Made by a program: the position numbers and the translations under genes | The notes under the pieces: generated by a model | Databases searched by the model: none | Seen by the model: the letters and a program-made list of their open reading frames with translations, nothing else | Told to the model about the DNA's origin: nothing | DNA from: JABEVB01 sp049965775 | GTDB taxonomy: Bacteria; Planctomycetota; Phycisphaerae; WQYP01 | NCBI GenBank assembly: GCA_049965775.1 | Contig: JBMFVX010000010.1 | Span: forward strand, 1-39,805 | Reading direction: 5' to 3' | Length of the DNA: 39,805 nt | Shown here: positions 17,304-24,709 of the stretch, piece after piece | Numbering within the stretch: the stretch's first letter is position 1 | Layout: every line of letters begins with the position of its first letter

Positions 17304-17640
17304 AACCTTTCGCGATTCGGTAGACGATAAAATCATGCGGCGGGTTGTCCGCTGCGACTGGCGATGCCTGCATTGCCGGGAAATTGTCGGCTCTGAAAAT
17401 GTGGCGGTGTATTGCAGCCAATTGCCCCGCGAAGTGAGGCCGAGCTGGTTCTTCGCCGCCATGAGCCTGCTCGATCACCTGCGCGACTGCCGCGGGCACG
17501 ATTATTCTGCTGAACTGCGGCAGCGCTATGGTACTGATTTTTTAAACGACCCGCGCATCAGCGAATGGTTTCGCGAGCACGGCGTGGTAAATCGAACGTT
17601 GCTGCGCGAAGAGGAACTTGAAGAGCAAAGCGCCGATTAG
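17296..17640 (+). CDS. Small Cys-containing protein of unknown function in the quinone cluster
   Basis: The 114-residue protein is not recognised. It has a Cys group C20-C24-C27-C40 (CDWRCLHC...YC) and further Cys/His at 61-68 (HLRDCRGH), which could bind zinc or an Fe-S cluster. The rest is charged and helical, ending in an acidic tail. It starts at an ATG overlapping the ubiE stop by eight bases and is followed by ubiX after 37 bases, so it is inside the putative menaquinone operon. A longer frame beginning at 17149 overlaps ubiE completely and is rejected. A role as a cofactor or assembly protein for quinone enzymes is conceivable but not shown. Confidence 0.75.
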   Translation: MTKTFRDSVDDKIMRRVVRCDWRCLHCREIVGSENVAVYCSQLPREVRPSWFFAAMSLLDHLRDCRGHDYSAELRQRYGTDFLNDPRISEWFREHGVVNRTLLREEELEEQSAD

Positions 17641-17677
17641 GCATTGGCATCGGGTCAACTCTTAACGGAAAAAAGTT

Positions 17678-18286
17678 ATGGCGACCAGAAAATTTATTGT
17701 GGCTATTTCGGGGGCATCGGGCGCAATATATGTGCGTAAAATCCTGCAGGGACTCCTGCAGGCCGGCCCGCAGGTGCATACCTACCTGATCATCTCGCCG
17801 GCCGGCCGGCGGCTGCTGCATGATGAGCTTGGCATAGAGCATCCCGACATTGCCGCCATTGCCGGAGAAGAACCGCGTGAGCGCATCACACTGCTTGCCA
17901 ACAACGACATAGGCGCATGTATCGCTTCCGGATCGTTTAAAACCCAGGGCATGGTGGTGGCTCCCTGTTCGAGCAACAAGCTCGGCCAAATTGCCCATGG
18001 TATTGCCGATAACCTCATAACCCGCGCCGCAATGGTAACGCTTAAAGAGCGTCGGCCGCTTGTGCTTTTGCACCGTGAAATGCCCATCAGCCTCATCGAA
18101 CTTAAAAACATGCTCGCCGCCTGTGAAGCGGGGGCCATCATCTGCCCGGCGAGTCCGGGGTTTTACCTCAACCCCCAAAGTGTTGACGACCTGGTAACCA
18201 TGGTGGCGGGCCGCGTGCTGGATTTACTGGAAGTAGAGCACAATTGGCACACCCGCTGGCAAGGCGCTGGAGCGGCAAAGCCGTAG
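17678..18286 (+). CDS. ubiX: UbiX-like flavin prenyltransferase
   Basis: UbiX joins a dimethylallyl group to FMN, making the prenylated flavin cofactor needed by UbiD-type decarboxylases. The 202-residue product has the N-terminal Rossmann-like VAISGASGAIY (8-18) with the FMN-binding glycines and serine, the conserved SFKTQGMVVAPCSSNKLG block, and REMPISLIELKNM and AIICPASPGFY in the C-terminal half, all typical. It acts in the cytoplasm. Within the ubiE-ubiA group it could serve a UbiD-type (MqnL-like) decarboxylase of the futalosine menaquinone route; that partner is not in the window. The ribosome binding site is weak. Confidence 0.95.
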   Translation: MATRKFIVAISGASGAIYVRKILQGLLQAGPQVHTYLIISPAGRRLLHDELGIEHPDIAAIAGEEPRERITLLANNDIGACIASGSFKTQGMVVAPCSSNKLGQIAHGIADNLITRAAMVTLKERRPLVLLHREMPISLIELKNMLAACEAGAIICPASPGFYLNPQSVDDLVTMVAGRVLDLLEVEHNWHTRWQGAGAAKP

Positions 18287-18499
18287 CATGAATACTATTG
18301 CATTGCAAACCTGTAACAATTTGATTTTTCGGCAAGAATCGCACCGAATATGCGACTCCGTTCTCACACCGCTCAGGCCGCGGTTGCAAGCAATTTTTAA
18401 ACATCTTCTTCGAGGCTTTGAGTCTTCGTGTTTAACCCTATCCCTCGTCTTGCGGCCCGCAGGCCGCGCTGCGATTTCATTCACCGCCGAGGCTCGCCT

Positions 18500-19450
18500 A
18501 TGACCAATGCTGCCGTTGCCAAACCCGCCGTGCGTCCCGTTAACCGCATCGGCAAATTTTTAGAACTTATCAAGTTCTCGCACTCCATCTTTGCCATGCC
18601 GTTCGCTTTTCTGGCCTGCTTTCTGGCGTCCAAGGCCATTGGCCTTATCTGGCCCGGCTGGCTGCGACTGGCGCTTATCGTCGCGGCCATGGTGTTCGCC
18701 CGCACCTTCGCTATGACTTTTAATAGGCTTGTGGATCGCCGCATTGACGCAGGCAATCCGCGTACCGCCCGTCGGCCCAGCGTTACCGGCGAAATTTCTC
18801 CAATGTTCATGCTCGCAGCGCTGGCAATTTCGGCGGCGGGCTTTGTGGCGGTGGCGTGGTTGTTCGACTTTATTCTCAAAAATCCGTGGCCCTTGTGGCT
18901 AGCAGTTCCGGTGCTGGGCTGGCTGGCTCTTTACAGCTTTACCAAACGCTTTACCTGGTTATGTCACTTCTTTTTGGGCAGTTCGCTCATGCTCGCGCCT
19001 GTCAGTGCATGGGTGGCCATTGTGCCGCCGCGCGGCCCGGTGCTCGCCAGTCAGGTTGTGGTGCTGGGCCTGGCCGTGCTGTTATGGACCGCCGGCTTCG
19101 ACATACTATACGCGCTGCAGGATGAATCCATTGATCGCCGCGACCGGCTCTTTTCCCTTCCGGCCAGGCTCGGCATCGTGCCCTCGCTCTGGATTTCTCG
19201 AAGTTGCCATGTACTGACCGTTGTCCTGCTGATTTGTTTGGGCGTGGGCCAGCCGGCATGGGGCACAACGATTGCCCTTTCAAGTGTGTATTGGCTGGGG
19301 CTGGCGATAGTGGCGCTGCTGCTTGTAATTGAGCAGCGGCTTGTAAAACCCCATGACATCTCACGCATCAATCTGGCGTTTATGACCGTCAACGGGTTGG
19401 TGGGCATCATCTTCGCGATCTGCGGCATCGCTGCGATACTGCTTGCATAG
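18500..19450 (+). CDS. UbiA-type polyprenyltransferase (MqnP-like)
   Basis: This integral-membrane enzyme transfers a polyprenyl chain to an aromatic quinone precursor. The 316-residue protein has about nine membrane helices and both Asp-rich motifs: NRLVDRRIDAGNPRT (first) and DILYALQDESIDRRDR (second). FSHSIFAMPFA at the first helix is typical of the UbiA/MqnP-like group. The frame is open upstream to 18428, but ATG at 18500 has GAGG at 18489-18492 seven bases before it and fits family length. It is 213 bases after ubiX, so co-transcription is likely but not certain. It most probably acts on the futalosine-derived 1,4-naphthoquinone precursor; ubiquinone cannot be formally excluded. Confidence 0.92.
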   Translation: MTNAAVAKPAVRPVNRIGKFLELIKFSHSIFAMPFAFLACFLASKAIGLIWPGWLRLALIVAAMVFARTFAMTFNRLVDRRIDAGNPRTARRPSVTGEISPMFMLAALAISAAGFVAVAWLFDFILKNPWPLWLAVPVLGWLALYSFTKRFTWLCHFFLGSSLMLAPVSAWVAIVPPRGPVLASQVVVLGLAVLLWTAGFDILYALQDESIDRRDRLFSLPARLGIVPSLWISRSCHVLTVVLLICLGVGQPAWGTTIALSSVYWLGLAIVALLLVIEQRLVKPHDISRINLAFMTVNGLVGIIFAICGIAAILLA

Positions 19451-19770
19451 AGATATTGGCGGCAGCCCGTGTGTACCATGCAATTGTTATGCAGCAGACC
19501 TATCAAATATATAAATAACCATATAAATGTATATAAATATAAGTACTTGATCGTGATGGAACCTCAGTCATGTACGGCCGCACTAAGTCCGGTTTGTGGG
19601 GCGAAATCCCACATTCGAGGCCTAACTGCTAAAAAATTTTGGGATTTTTCAATTTTCTTGTTTATCTATATGTTGTGGTCTTCAGGTGATATTCATCAAA
19701 AACTTGATATTTGTTAGTATTATGTTTGGTTAATATAGCTTTTGCCTCATTGTATAGTGGTGCAAATGCC
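19451..19770 (+). promoter_or_regulatory. AT-rich leader region upstream of mraZ
   Basis: This 320-base gap is much richer in A+T than its surroundings. It contains three ATATAAAT copies at 19509, 19521 and 19531, spaced 12 and 10 bases, thus on one DNA face. It also has a six-pair hairpin TGTGGG/CCCACA (19595-19613) and an AT-rich AAAAAT/ATTTTT palindrome with T tracts near 19630-19655 that may end the ubiA transcript. Only short frames are present, with no gene recognised. It probably contains UP-like or architectural protein sites for the mraZ promoter. Confidence 0.45.
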
Positions 19771-19800
19771 TTGACAGGTGGGCCGCATGGTTTGTAAAGT
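19771..19800 (+). promoter_or_regulatory. Promoter of mraZ
   Basis: A perfect -35 TTGACA (19771-19776) is followed after 18 bases by TAAAGT (19795-19800), a four-of-six match to the -10 consensus. Predicted transcription begins near 19807, inside the repeat array at 19799-19832. This would place the GTG/ATG codons at 19778 and 19787 upstream of the transcript, supporting the downstream mraZ start. Confidence 0.55.
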
Positions 19801-19832
19801 GGCGCGCAGTGGTGAGGAGTGGGGCATTGTGG
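19799..19832 (+). promoter_or_regulatory. Putative MraZ operator: four GTGG repeats at 10-bp period
   Basis: GTGG occurs at 19799, 19809, 19819 and 19829, exactly 10 bases apart. The first unit reads AAAGTGG. MraZ is known to bind tandem GTG/TGGG-type repeats with a 10-bp period in its own promoter region in E. coli (TGGGN followed by N5) and in Mycoplasma (AAAGTG[T/G] followed by N3). The array overlaps the predicted -10 box and start point and lies 42 bases before the mraZ ATG, as expected for autorepression. Confidence 0.7.
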
Positions 19833-19873
19833 TGAATGCGGCCGAATGGCCGGGTGCTTTGACGAGTGGGTTG

Positions 19874-20335
19874 ATGGAACTGGGCCGAATAGTCTTCGCC
19901 AACCACTTTCATCATGCGATGGATGCGAAGAATCGCATTGCCATCCCCGCAAAGTATCGTGATGCGCTTCGCGATGCAGGTCATCCGCTGGAGTTTTACC
20001 TCCGGCCGCCCGACATGGCCGATGCCTCGCTGGCTGCCGATCATCTGGAGTTGATGCCGCGATTTGTATTCGAGGCGTTTTCGGTCGCGGAGCGGCCCCA
20101 GACTTTTTCGCTTTCGGAGGCTGAGGCCAAAATTCGCCGGCGCCGCTTTTCGCTGGCCGTGCAGGTTGAGGCCGACGCCCAGGGGCGAATTGTAATACCG
20201 GAGCGTTTTATGGCCGCCAATAGAGATCAGGAAAAAATCGGCCCGGCTATTCTTCGCAAGGACCTTATTCTCGTTGGCATGGGAGATCGAATCGAGCTTT
20301 GGAACGAGGGAGACTACGAGAAGTCGCTCGTGTAA
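19874..20335 (+). CDS. mraZ: MraZ transcriptional regulator
   Basis: MraZ is a DNA-binding regulator of the division/cell-wall cluster and of itself. The 153-residue product has the two AbrB-like half domains with the DxxxRxxIP motif: MDAKNRIAIPAKYRDAL near residues 16-32 (Asn replacing the usual Gly) and DAQGRIVIPERF near 101-112. The frame is open to a GTG at 19778, but that extension would be translated from the promoter and operator DNA. The ATG at 19874 gives the normal family length. The ribosome binding site is weak (GAGTGGG). It is followed by a 430-base structured gap and rsmH, the usual partner. Confidence 0.92.
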   Translation: MELGRIVFANHFHHAMDAKNRIAIPAKYRDALRDAGHPLEFYLRPPDMADASLAADHLELMPRFVFEAFSVAERPQTFSLSEAEAKIRRRRFSLAVQVEADAQGRIVIPERFMAANRDQEKIGPAILRKDLILVGMGDRIELWNEGDYEKSLV

Positions 20336-20765
20336 CTCAAGGTCGCAGGATGCGGCCCAACAACCCGGATGGACCCGGGATGGTTTTATAGCACGGCAGC
20401 TTTGGACAGAGCATTGGAGGCTCGCCAATGCTCGATCGTGGGAGTGCATTGGAGGCGCTCCAAAGGTTTACAAGTTGCCGGCGGTCGCATGGATGCGGCT
20501 GGGCGGCAATCTCATTGAGGCGCTCGTGCCGCCGGCGATCCATGGATGGATCGCCGGCGACACCTCAATGGTTGCCTCAAAATTGTGGTGAGACACTCGC
20601 GACGCAAGCCGCACTCCCCACCAGCCCATTAGTTTAGCACATGAGCCGCGCCACGGAAAGGGGCGGCCAACCCGCCATGGATGGCATGGTGAGGGCACGT
20701 GAAGCCAGCCGTGCCCCTGCACTTTTGAGACTTTGCCGGCTAAGCGTATAACACGCAGAGCTACC
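20336..20765 (+). other. Highly structured mraZ-rsmH interval, possible RNA element
   Basis: No gene is seen in 430 bases, but many strong stems are: 20364-20379 (CCCGG/CCGGG), 20409-20433 (nine perfect pairs, GAGCATTGG/CCAATGCTC), 20449-20463 (TTGGAG/CTCCAA), 20475-20509, 20505-20576, 20674-20685 and 20693-20716 (GGGCACG/CGTGCCC). Several are centred on CATGGATG, making a TGGA tetraloop. It does not show RNase P, tmRNA, SRP or known riboswitch cores. It may be an unrecognised small RNA, an attenuator controlling rsmH, or an accumulation of repeat elements. Confidence 0.45.
20505..20576 (+). repeat. Long interrupted hairpin between mraZ and rsmH
   Basis: GGCAA (20505-20509) pairs with TTGCC (20572-20576), CATTGAGG (20513-20520) with CCTCAATG (20563-20570), and CGCCGGCGATCCA (20530-20542) with TGGATCGCCGGCG (20547-20559), closing on a TGGA loop. 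The total is about 26 pairs in 72 bases with one asymmetric internal loop. The GGCAA arm can instead pair with TTGCC at 20475-20479, giving a competing upstream hairpin. Confidence 0.65.
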
Positions 20766-21764
20766 ATGGACCTCGGCGGCCACGGTCATGAGCCGGTTTT
20801 ATTGGATGCGGTGCTTGCTTTGCTCGCCCCTCAACCCCACCAGTTGCTGCTCGACTGCACAGTGGGGCGCGGTGGCCACGCAGAAGCGCTTCTTGCTCGA
20901 ATGCAGCCGCAGGGGCGGCTGATCGCCATGGATGCTGACCCGCAAAATCTTGCCTACGCCAAAGCCCGTCTCGAACGGTTCGGCCCAAACTGCCGCTTTT
21001 TTCATGCCAACTTCGGCGAAACAGCCGATGTGCTCGCCGCCGCAAATGCCGGCAAGGCAGACATGCTATTGGCCGACCTTGGCGTCTCTACCAATCAAAT
21101 TCTCGGCGGGAAACATGGCCTGAGCTTCGCCGGCGATGAACCGCTCGACATGCGGCTTGACCCGCGCATTGCCCGCACCGCAGCCGACCTGGTCGCAACC
21201 CTCTCTGAAAAAGAGCTTGCCGACCTCATTTACCACTACTCGCAGGAGCACCTGTCGCGGCGCATCGCCCGAAAAATTGTCGAAACACGCCGCACCACAC
21301 CCATTGCCACCACCGGGCAGCTCTCCGAGCTTATTCGCCAGGTGGCCCCGCGTCATCACGCCGGCCAGATAAACCCCGCAACTCGTACTTTTCAGGCTTT
21401 GCGCATGGCTGTTAACCAGGAACTCGAAAGCCTGACAAACCTGCTTCAGGCCATCCCCGCCTTTATGGCCCCCGGCGGTCGCGTTGCCATCATCAGTTTT
21501 CATTCCGGCGAAGACCGCCTTGTGAAGCAGGCCATGCGGAACTGGTGTGATCAGGGCGTAGCCCAGCGACTTACCAAAAAGCCCGTGGTTGCAGGCGATG
21601 CCGAGCTTTTTGCCAACCCGCGCAGCCGTAGCGCTAAATTGCGCGTGGTGCGCTTTGCCGATGTCAACGTATCGAGACCCGTAGATGAAAATATGCTCCG
21701 GCCAGGCGAACCGTCTAAAAATAAATCTGCAAGTTTTGAGTTATCGGATGCCGATGATGAATAA
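20766..21764 (+). CDS. rsmH: 16S rRNA N4-methyltransferase RsmH (MraW)
   Basis: RsmH methylates N4 of C1402 in 16S rRNA (E. coli numbering) using SAM. The 332-residue protein starts GHGHEPVLLDAVLALL, the family signature, followed by the SAM motif LLDCTVGRGGHAEALL, LIAMDADPQNL, the MLLADLGVSTNQ block and the conserved NPATRTFQALRMAVNQEL with its Arg/Phe/Gln core, then GGRVAIISFHSGEDRLVK. The TTG at 20733 is in frame but the ATG at 20766 fits the family; its ribosome binding site is weak. It is preceded by mraZ and a structured interval, and followed after 54 bases by a LysM gene instead of the usual ftsL/ftsI, so the classical division cluster is reduced here. Confidence 0.96.
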   Translation: MDLGGHGHEPVLLDAVLALLAPQPHQLLLDCTVGRGGHAEALLARMQPQGRLIAMDADPQNLAYAKARLERFGPNCRFFHANFGETADVLAAANAGKADMLLADLGVSTNQILGGKHGLSFAGDEPLDMRLDPRIARTAADLVATLSEKELADLIYHYSQEHLSRRIARKIVETRRTTPIATTGQLSELIRQVAPRHHAGQINPATRTFQALRMAVNQELESLTNLLQAIPAFMAPGGRVAIISFHSGEDRLVKQAMRNWCDQGVAQRLTKKPVVAGDAELFANPRSRSAKLRVVRFADVNVSRPVDENMLRPGEPSKNKSASFELSDADDE

Positions 21765-21818
21765 TCTTACGCTCATGGATGGGGCGCTGTAAGCTGTTTA
21801 ACATGGAGGTTGCTGGTC

Positions 21819-22721
21819 ATGAATCGTGAAACCAAAATCGGGCTTCTTACCGGGCTGATGCTCATCGTGGTCATTGGCGTGCTGCTGTCCAATTACCTCG
21901 GGCGTCCGCATGCTGTTGATCAAATCGCCGTGCCGCGCCAGGCCGACAGCACTTACCGGCAGCAGTTGCTTCAACCGCCCGGGCAGGCCTTGGTACCTGT
22001 GCCCACCGTTGTCAATACGCCGGCGCCTGCTGCGGTCGCCGCAACCCCCAGCCCGGCCGCGCCTCTGCGGGCCGGCAATGGCCTTGCTCCCTCCTCGTTA
22101 ACCAGCAGCTCCGTGCCTGCCATGCATGCTCAAAATGCCGCATACGTAACCGCTATGCCTTCCGTAACAGCCAGTCAGGCTATGGCCGTGCCGGCTTCGG
22201 ATGCCACGCTGGGCGCCAGCGCTCTCGCCGGCACCCAGGCTGCCCCCGCAAACTCTGGCCCGCGGCTCTATGTGGTAAAGCCGCGCGATACCCTCGGTCA
22301 TATCGCCTGGGAGTTCTATAAATCCTCCGGGCCTGATGCGATTGGCCGCATTGTCAAAGCCAACCCCTCCGCACTCAAGCATGGCAGCCATAGCGTGCTT
22401 ATGGTCGGTGAGAAACTGCGCATTCCACTGGCCGCCGGCCAATCATCCACGCCTCTGATGCTCGATGCCGTTTCTACCCCGGCCAGCAGCCAAAATGTCG
22501 TCGCGTCTAATGCTGATTCCGGCAATTCGGCAGCATTGCCCCAGTCGAACGCAAGCTCGCAGCATTATGTTGTGCGCCCGCACGATACGCTCTACGCCCT
22601 GGCGCGCCGCTTTATGCATAGCGACTCGCATGCCGCCATTGCCCGCCTTATGGCAGCCAATCATCTGCACTCGGCCCGCGATCTGCGAGTAGGCATGATG
22701 TTGAAAATCCCGGCTCAATAA
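21819..22721 (+). CDS. Membrane-anchored LysM-domain protein
   Basis: The 300-residue product has one N-terminal membrane anchor (about residues 9-28), a 120-residue Pro/Ala/Ser/Thr-rich linker, and two LysM domains: LYVVKPRDTLGHIAWEFY at about 150-205 and HYVVRPHDTLYALARRFM at about 248-300. LysM binds peptidoglycan or related N-acetylglucosamine polymers, so the protein should sit in the periplasm tied to the wall. There is no amidase or peptidase domain. GGAGG at 21805-21809 lies nine bases before the ATG at 21819, better than the TTG at 21810. Its place right after rsmH resembles that of ftsL in other bacteria, but there is no leucine-zipper-like FtsL sequence. A role in envelope structure is likely. 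Confidence 0.85.
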   Translation: MNRETKIGLLTGLMLIVVIGVLLSNYLGRPHAVDQIAVPRQADSTYRQQLLQPPGQALVPVPTVVNTPAPAAVAATPSPAAPLRAGNGLAPSSLTSSSVPAMHAQNAAYVTAMPSVTASQAMAVPASDATLGASALAGTQAAPANSGPRLYVVKPRDTLGHIAWEFYKSSGPDAIGRIVKANPSALKHGSHSVLMVGEKLRIPLAAGQSSTPLMLDAVSTPASSQNVVASNADSGNSAALPQSNASSQHYVVRPHDTLYALARRFMHSDSHAAIARLMAANHLHSARDLRVGMMLKIPAQ

Positions 22722-22896
22722 GACGGCCCCAGTCACCCGCAACCCGGCCGCCCCGATGGCCGATCACGTAACACCTGCTATTGAAGGCGTCTCACCACTG
22801 CATCTTAATTCACAATTGACCAAACCCGAAAGAGCCTTAGCCACCAGTACCGATCGTCTGCTTCCGGCGGATCCAGCACACTACCGACGCAAACTG

Positions 22897-22925
22897 CTGT
22901 TACACCGCCGCATTTCGTGTAAAAT
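22897..22925 (+). promoter_or_regulatory. Candidate promoter and operator palindrome of pdxJ
   Basis: TAAAAT (22920-22925) preceded by TG is a good -10 box. CTGTTA (22897-22902) is a weak -35 at 17 bases. TTACAC (22900-22905) and GTGTAA (22917-22922) form a perfect inverted repeat with an 11-base spacer spanning the promoter, typical of a dimeric repressor site. Transcription would begin about 20 bases upstream of pdxJ. Confidence 0.4.
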
Positions 22926-22952
22926 CCCCCGTATGGAAACGAAGGTGTTTTA

Positions 22953-23681
22953 ATGGCTGTTTTGGGCGTTAATATAGATCATGTGGCAACCCTCCGGCAG
23001 GCAAGGCGGGCACGCGAGCCTGACCCGGTTTGGGCCGCCGTAGAGGCCGAACTCGGCGGTGCTGATGTTATCACCGTACACCTGCGCGAAGACCGCCGCC
23101 ATATACAGGACCGCGACCTTGAACTCCTCGCCTGCACCGTGCGCCGTCCGCTTAATATGGAAATGGCCGCCGTCAGCGAAATGGTACGCATTGCCCGTAA
23201 AATCAAACCGGCCATGGTGACGCTGGTGCCTGAAAACCGCCGTGAAATCACCACCGAAGGTGGCCTCGATGTAGCCGCACGCCTTTCGGCTATAAAAACC
23301 GCAGTCTCCCAATTGCATCATTCAGGCATTGTGGTTAGCGCGTTTGTGGATGCCAACCCCCGCCAGGTTGCCGCCGCCCGCGACGCCGGGTTCGATATCT
23401 GCGAAATTCATACCGGTCCCTATGCCAACGCCCCTGACCAAAAGGCTTGCCTCGCCCAGTTGGACAAAGTACGCTCCGCCGGCGAGCAGGTGCTCAATGC
23501 GGGCATGCGTTTTAACGCGGGCCATGGCCTTGATTACCGCAACGTTGCCGCTATTGCCGCACTGCCAGGCCTCTCGGAATTGCACATTGGCCATGCCATT
23601 ATCAGCCGGGCCATTTTTACCGGCCTGCGCGCGGCCGTGGCCGATATGAAGCAGGCCATTGCCCAGGCGATGGCCCGTTAG
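22953..23681 (+). CDS. pdxJ: Pyridoxine 5'-phosphate synthase PdxJ
   Basis: PdxJ condenses 1-deoxyxylulose 5-phosphate with 3-amino-1-hydroxyacetone phosphate to form pyridoxine 5'-phosphate, closing the DXP-dependent vitamin B6 route. The 242-residue protein begins LGVNIDHVATLRQARR and has VITVHLREDRRHIQDRD, PLNMEMA, VTLVPENRREITTEGG, ICEIHTGPYAN, LNAGHGLDY-like FNAGHGLDYRNV, and LHIGHAIISRAIFTGL, all standard. The TIM-barrel length is normal. AAGGTG lies nine bases before the ATG. It is followed by dapA after 87 bases. No pdxA is in the window. A palindrome overlaps the putative promoter. Confidence 0.97.
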   Translation: MAVLGVNIDHVATLRQARRAREPDPVWAAVEAELGGADVITVHLREDRRHIQDRDLELLACTVRRPLNMEMAAVSEMVRIARKIKPAMVTLVPENRREITTEGGLDVAARLSAIKTAVSQLHHSGIVVSAFVDANPRQVAAARDAGFDICEIHTGPYANAPDQKACLAQLDKVRSAGEQVLNAGMRFNAGHGLDYRNVAAIAALPGLSELHIGHAIISRAIFTGLRAAVADMKQAIAQAMAR

Positions 23682-23768
23682 TGTAAACTGAATAATTCGC
23701 GGCAAATGCGGCGCAGGAGCGCCTTTGGTTAAAGGCTTTGCCGCCATGCTGTATTTGGAGAAATCACC

Positions 23769-24644
23769 ATGTTTATGGGCGTTTATACCGCCTTGGTTAC
23801 GCCGTTTAACAAAGGCCGTTTCGATCGCACGGCCTATGAGCGGCAAATTGCGTTTCAGGTGCACAGCGGCATCAGTGGTATTGTGCCCGTTGGCACCACC
23901 GGCGAATCGCCTACGCTCTCGCACGACGAACATCACAGGGTTATTGAAACCGCCATTGCCGCCGCCTGCGGTACCGGTCTGCAGGTTATCGCCGGCACGG
24001 GCAGCAACAGCACCGACGAAGCCATTGATCTGACACGCCACGCCAAAAAAGCCGGTGCTGATGCGGCCCTGCTGGTTAATCCATACTACAACAAACCCAC
24101 ACAAGAAGGACTGTTTCAGCACTTTAAGGCTATTGCCGACGCGGTCCATATTCCCATTGTGCTCTACAACATTCCGGGGCGAACCAATGTAAACATGACC
24201 GCAGGCACCATGCTTCGTCTGGCCAAAGCATGTAAAAACATCGTGGCCGTAAAAGATGCCGCCGGTAACCTGGACCTTACCACCGAGGCCGTGGCCACAG
24301 GCCTGACTGTGCTTTCCGGCGATGACTCGCTCACGCTGCCCATGATGGCCGTGGGGGCCAGGGGCGTGGTGTCGGTGGTTTCTAATATTGCCCCGGCTAT
24401 GGTCAAACAGCTTGTGGATGCCGCTGCCGCCGGCGATTATGTCGCTGCCCGGCGCGTACATCATATGCTTTATCCGTTGGTCAAGGCCATGTTTGTCGAA
24501 ACCAACCCCATCCCCATAAAAACGGCCATGGCCTTTTTGGGCCGCGACACCGCCGAAATGCGGCTGCCTTTGTGCCCGCCTAGCGCTGATAATGCCAAGC
24601 TTATTCGCCGAGCACTGGTTGCGGCGGGTTTGCTTAAAAAATAG
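23769..24644 (+). CDS. dapA: 4-hydroxy-tetrahydrodipicolinate synthase DapA
   Basis: DapA condenses pyruvate with aspartate semialdehyde in lysine and diaminopimelate synthesis, thus also feeding peptidoglycan. The 291-residue TIM-barrel shows the signature PVGTTGESPTLSHDEH (GTTGE at 42-46), LLVNPYYNKPTQEGLFQHF, the catalytic tyrosine in VLYNIPGRT (Y133, R138) and the Schiff-base lysine in VAVKDAAGN (K162), so it looks active. TTGGAG precedes the ATG. It is followed after 65 bases by a DoxX-like gene. No other dap genes are in the window. Confidence 0.96.
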   Translation: MFMGVYTALVTPFNKGRFDRTAYERQIAFQVHSGISGIVPVGTTGESPTLSHDEHHRVIETAIAAACGTGLQVIAGTGSNSTDEAIDLTRHAKKAGADAALLVNPYYNKPTQEGLFQHFKAIADAVHIPIVLYNIPGRTNVNMTAGTMLRLAKACKNIVAVKDAAGNLDLTTEAVATGLTVLSGDDSLTLPMMAVGARGVVSVVSNIAPAMVKQLVDAAAAGDYVAARRVHHMLYPLVKAMFVETNPIPIKTAMAFLGRDTAEMRLPLCPPSADNAKLIRRALVAAGLLKK

Positions 24645-24709
24645 TGCCGGTTCTTACGTTGTGTTTTACCGGGCGATGGTAAGTACATGTTTTAGCAGGA
24701 GTTAACAAC

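Noticed and set aside
19778..19873. N-terminal extension of MraZ from GTG 19778
   Set aside because: The segment is made of the promoter and GTGG repeat array, exceeds the usual family length, and shows no similarity to MraZ N termini.
20336..20765. RNase P RNA, tmRNA, SRP RNA or 6S RNA in the mraZ-rsmH gap
   Set aside because: The diagnostic conserved blocks of RNase P, tmRNA and SRP RNA are absent, and no clear 6S-like central bubble was evident.
23322..24464. 380-codon minus-strand frame across pdxJ and dapA
   Set aside because: It spans two clear plus-strand genes and their gap; the translation has a Gly/His-rich shadow composition and no ribosome binding site.
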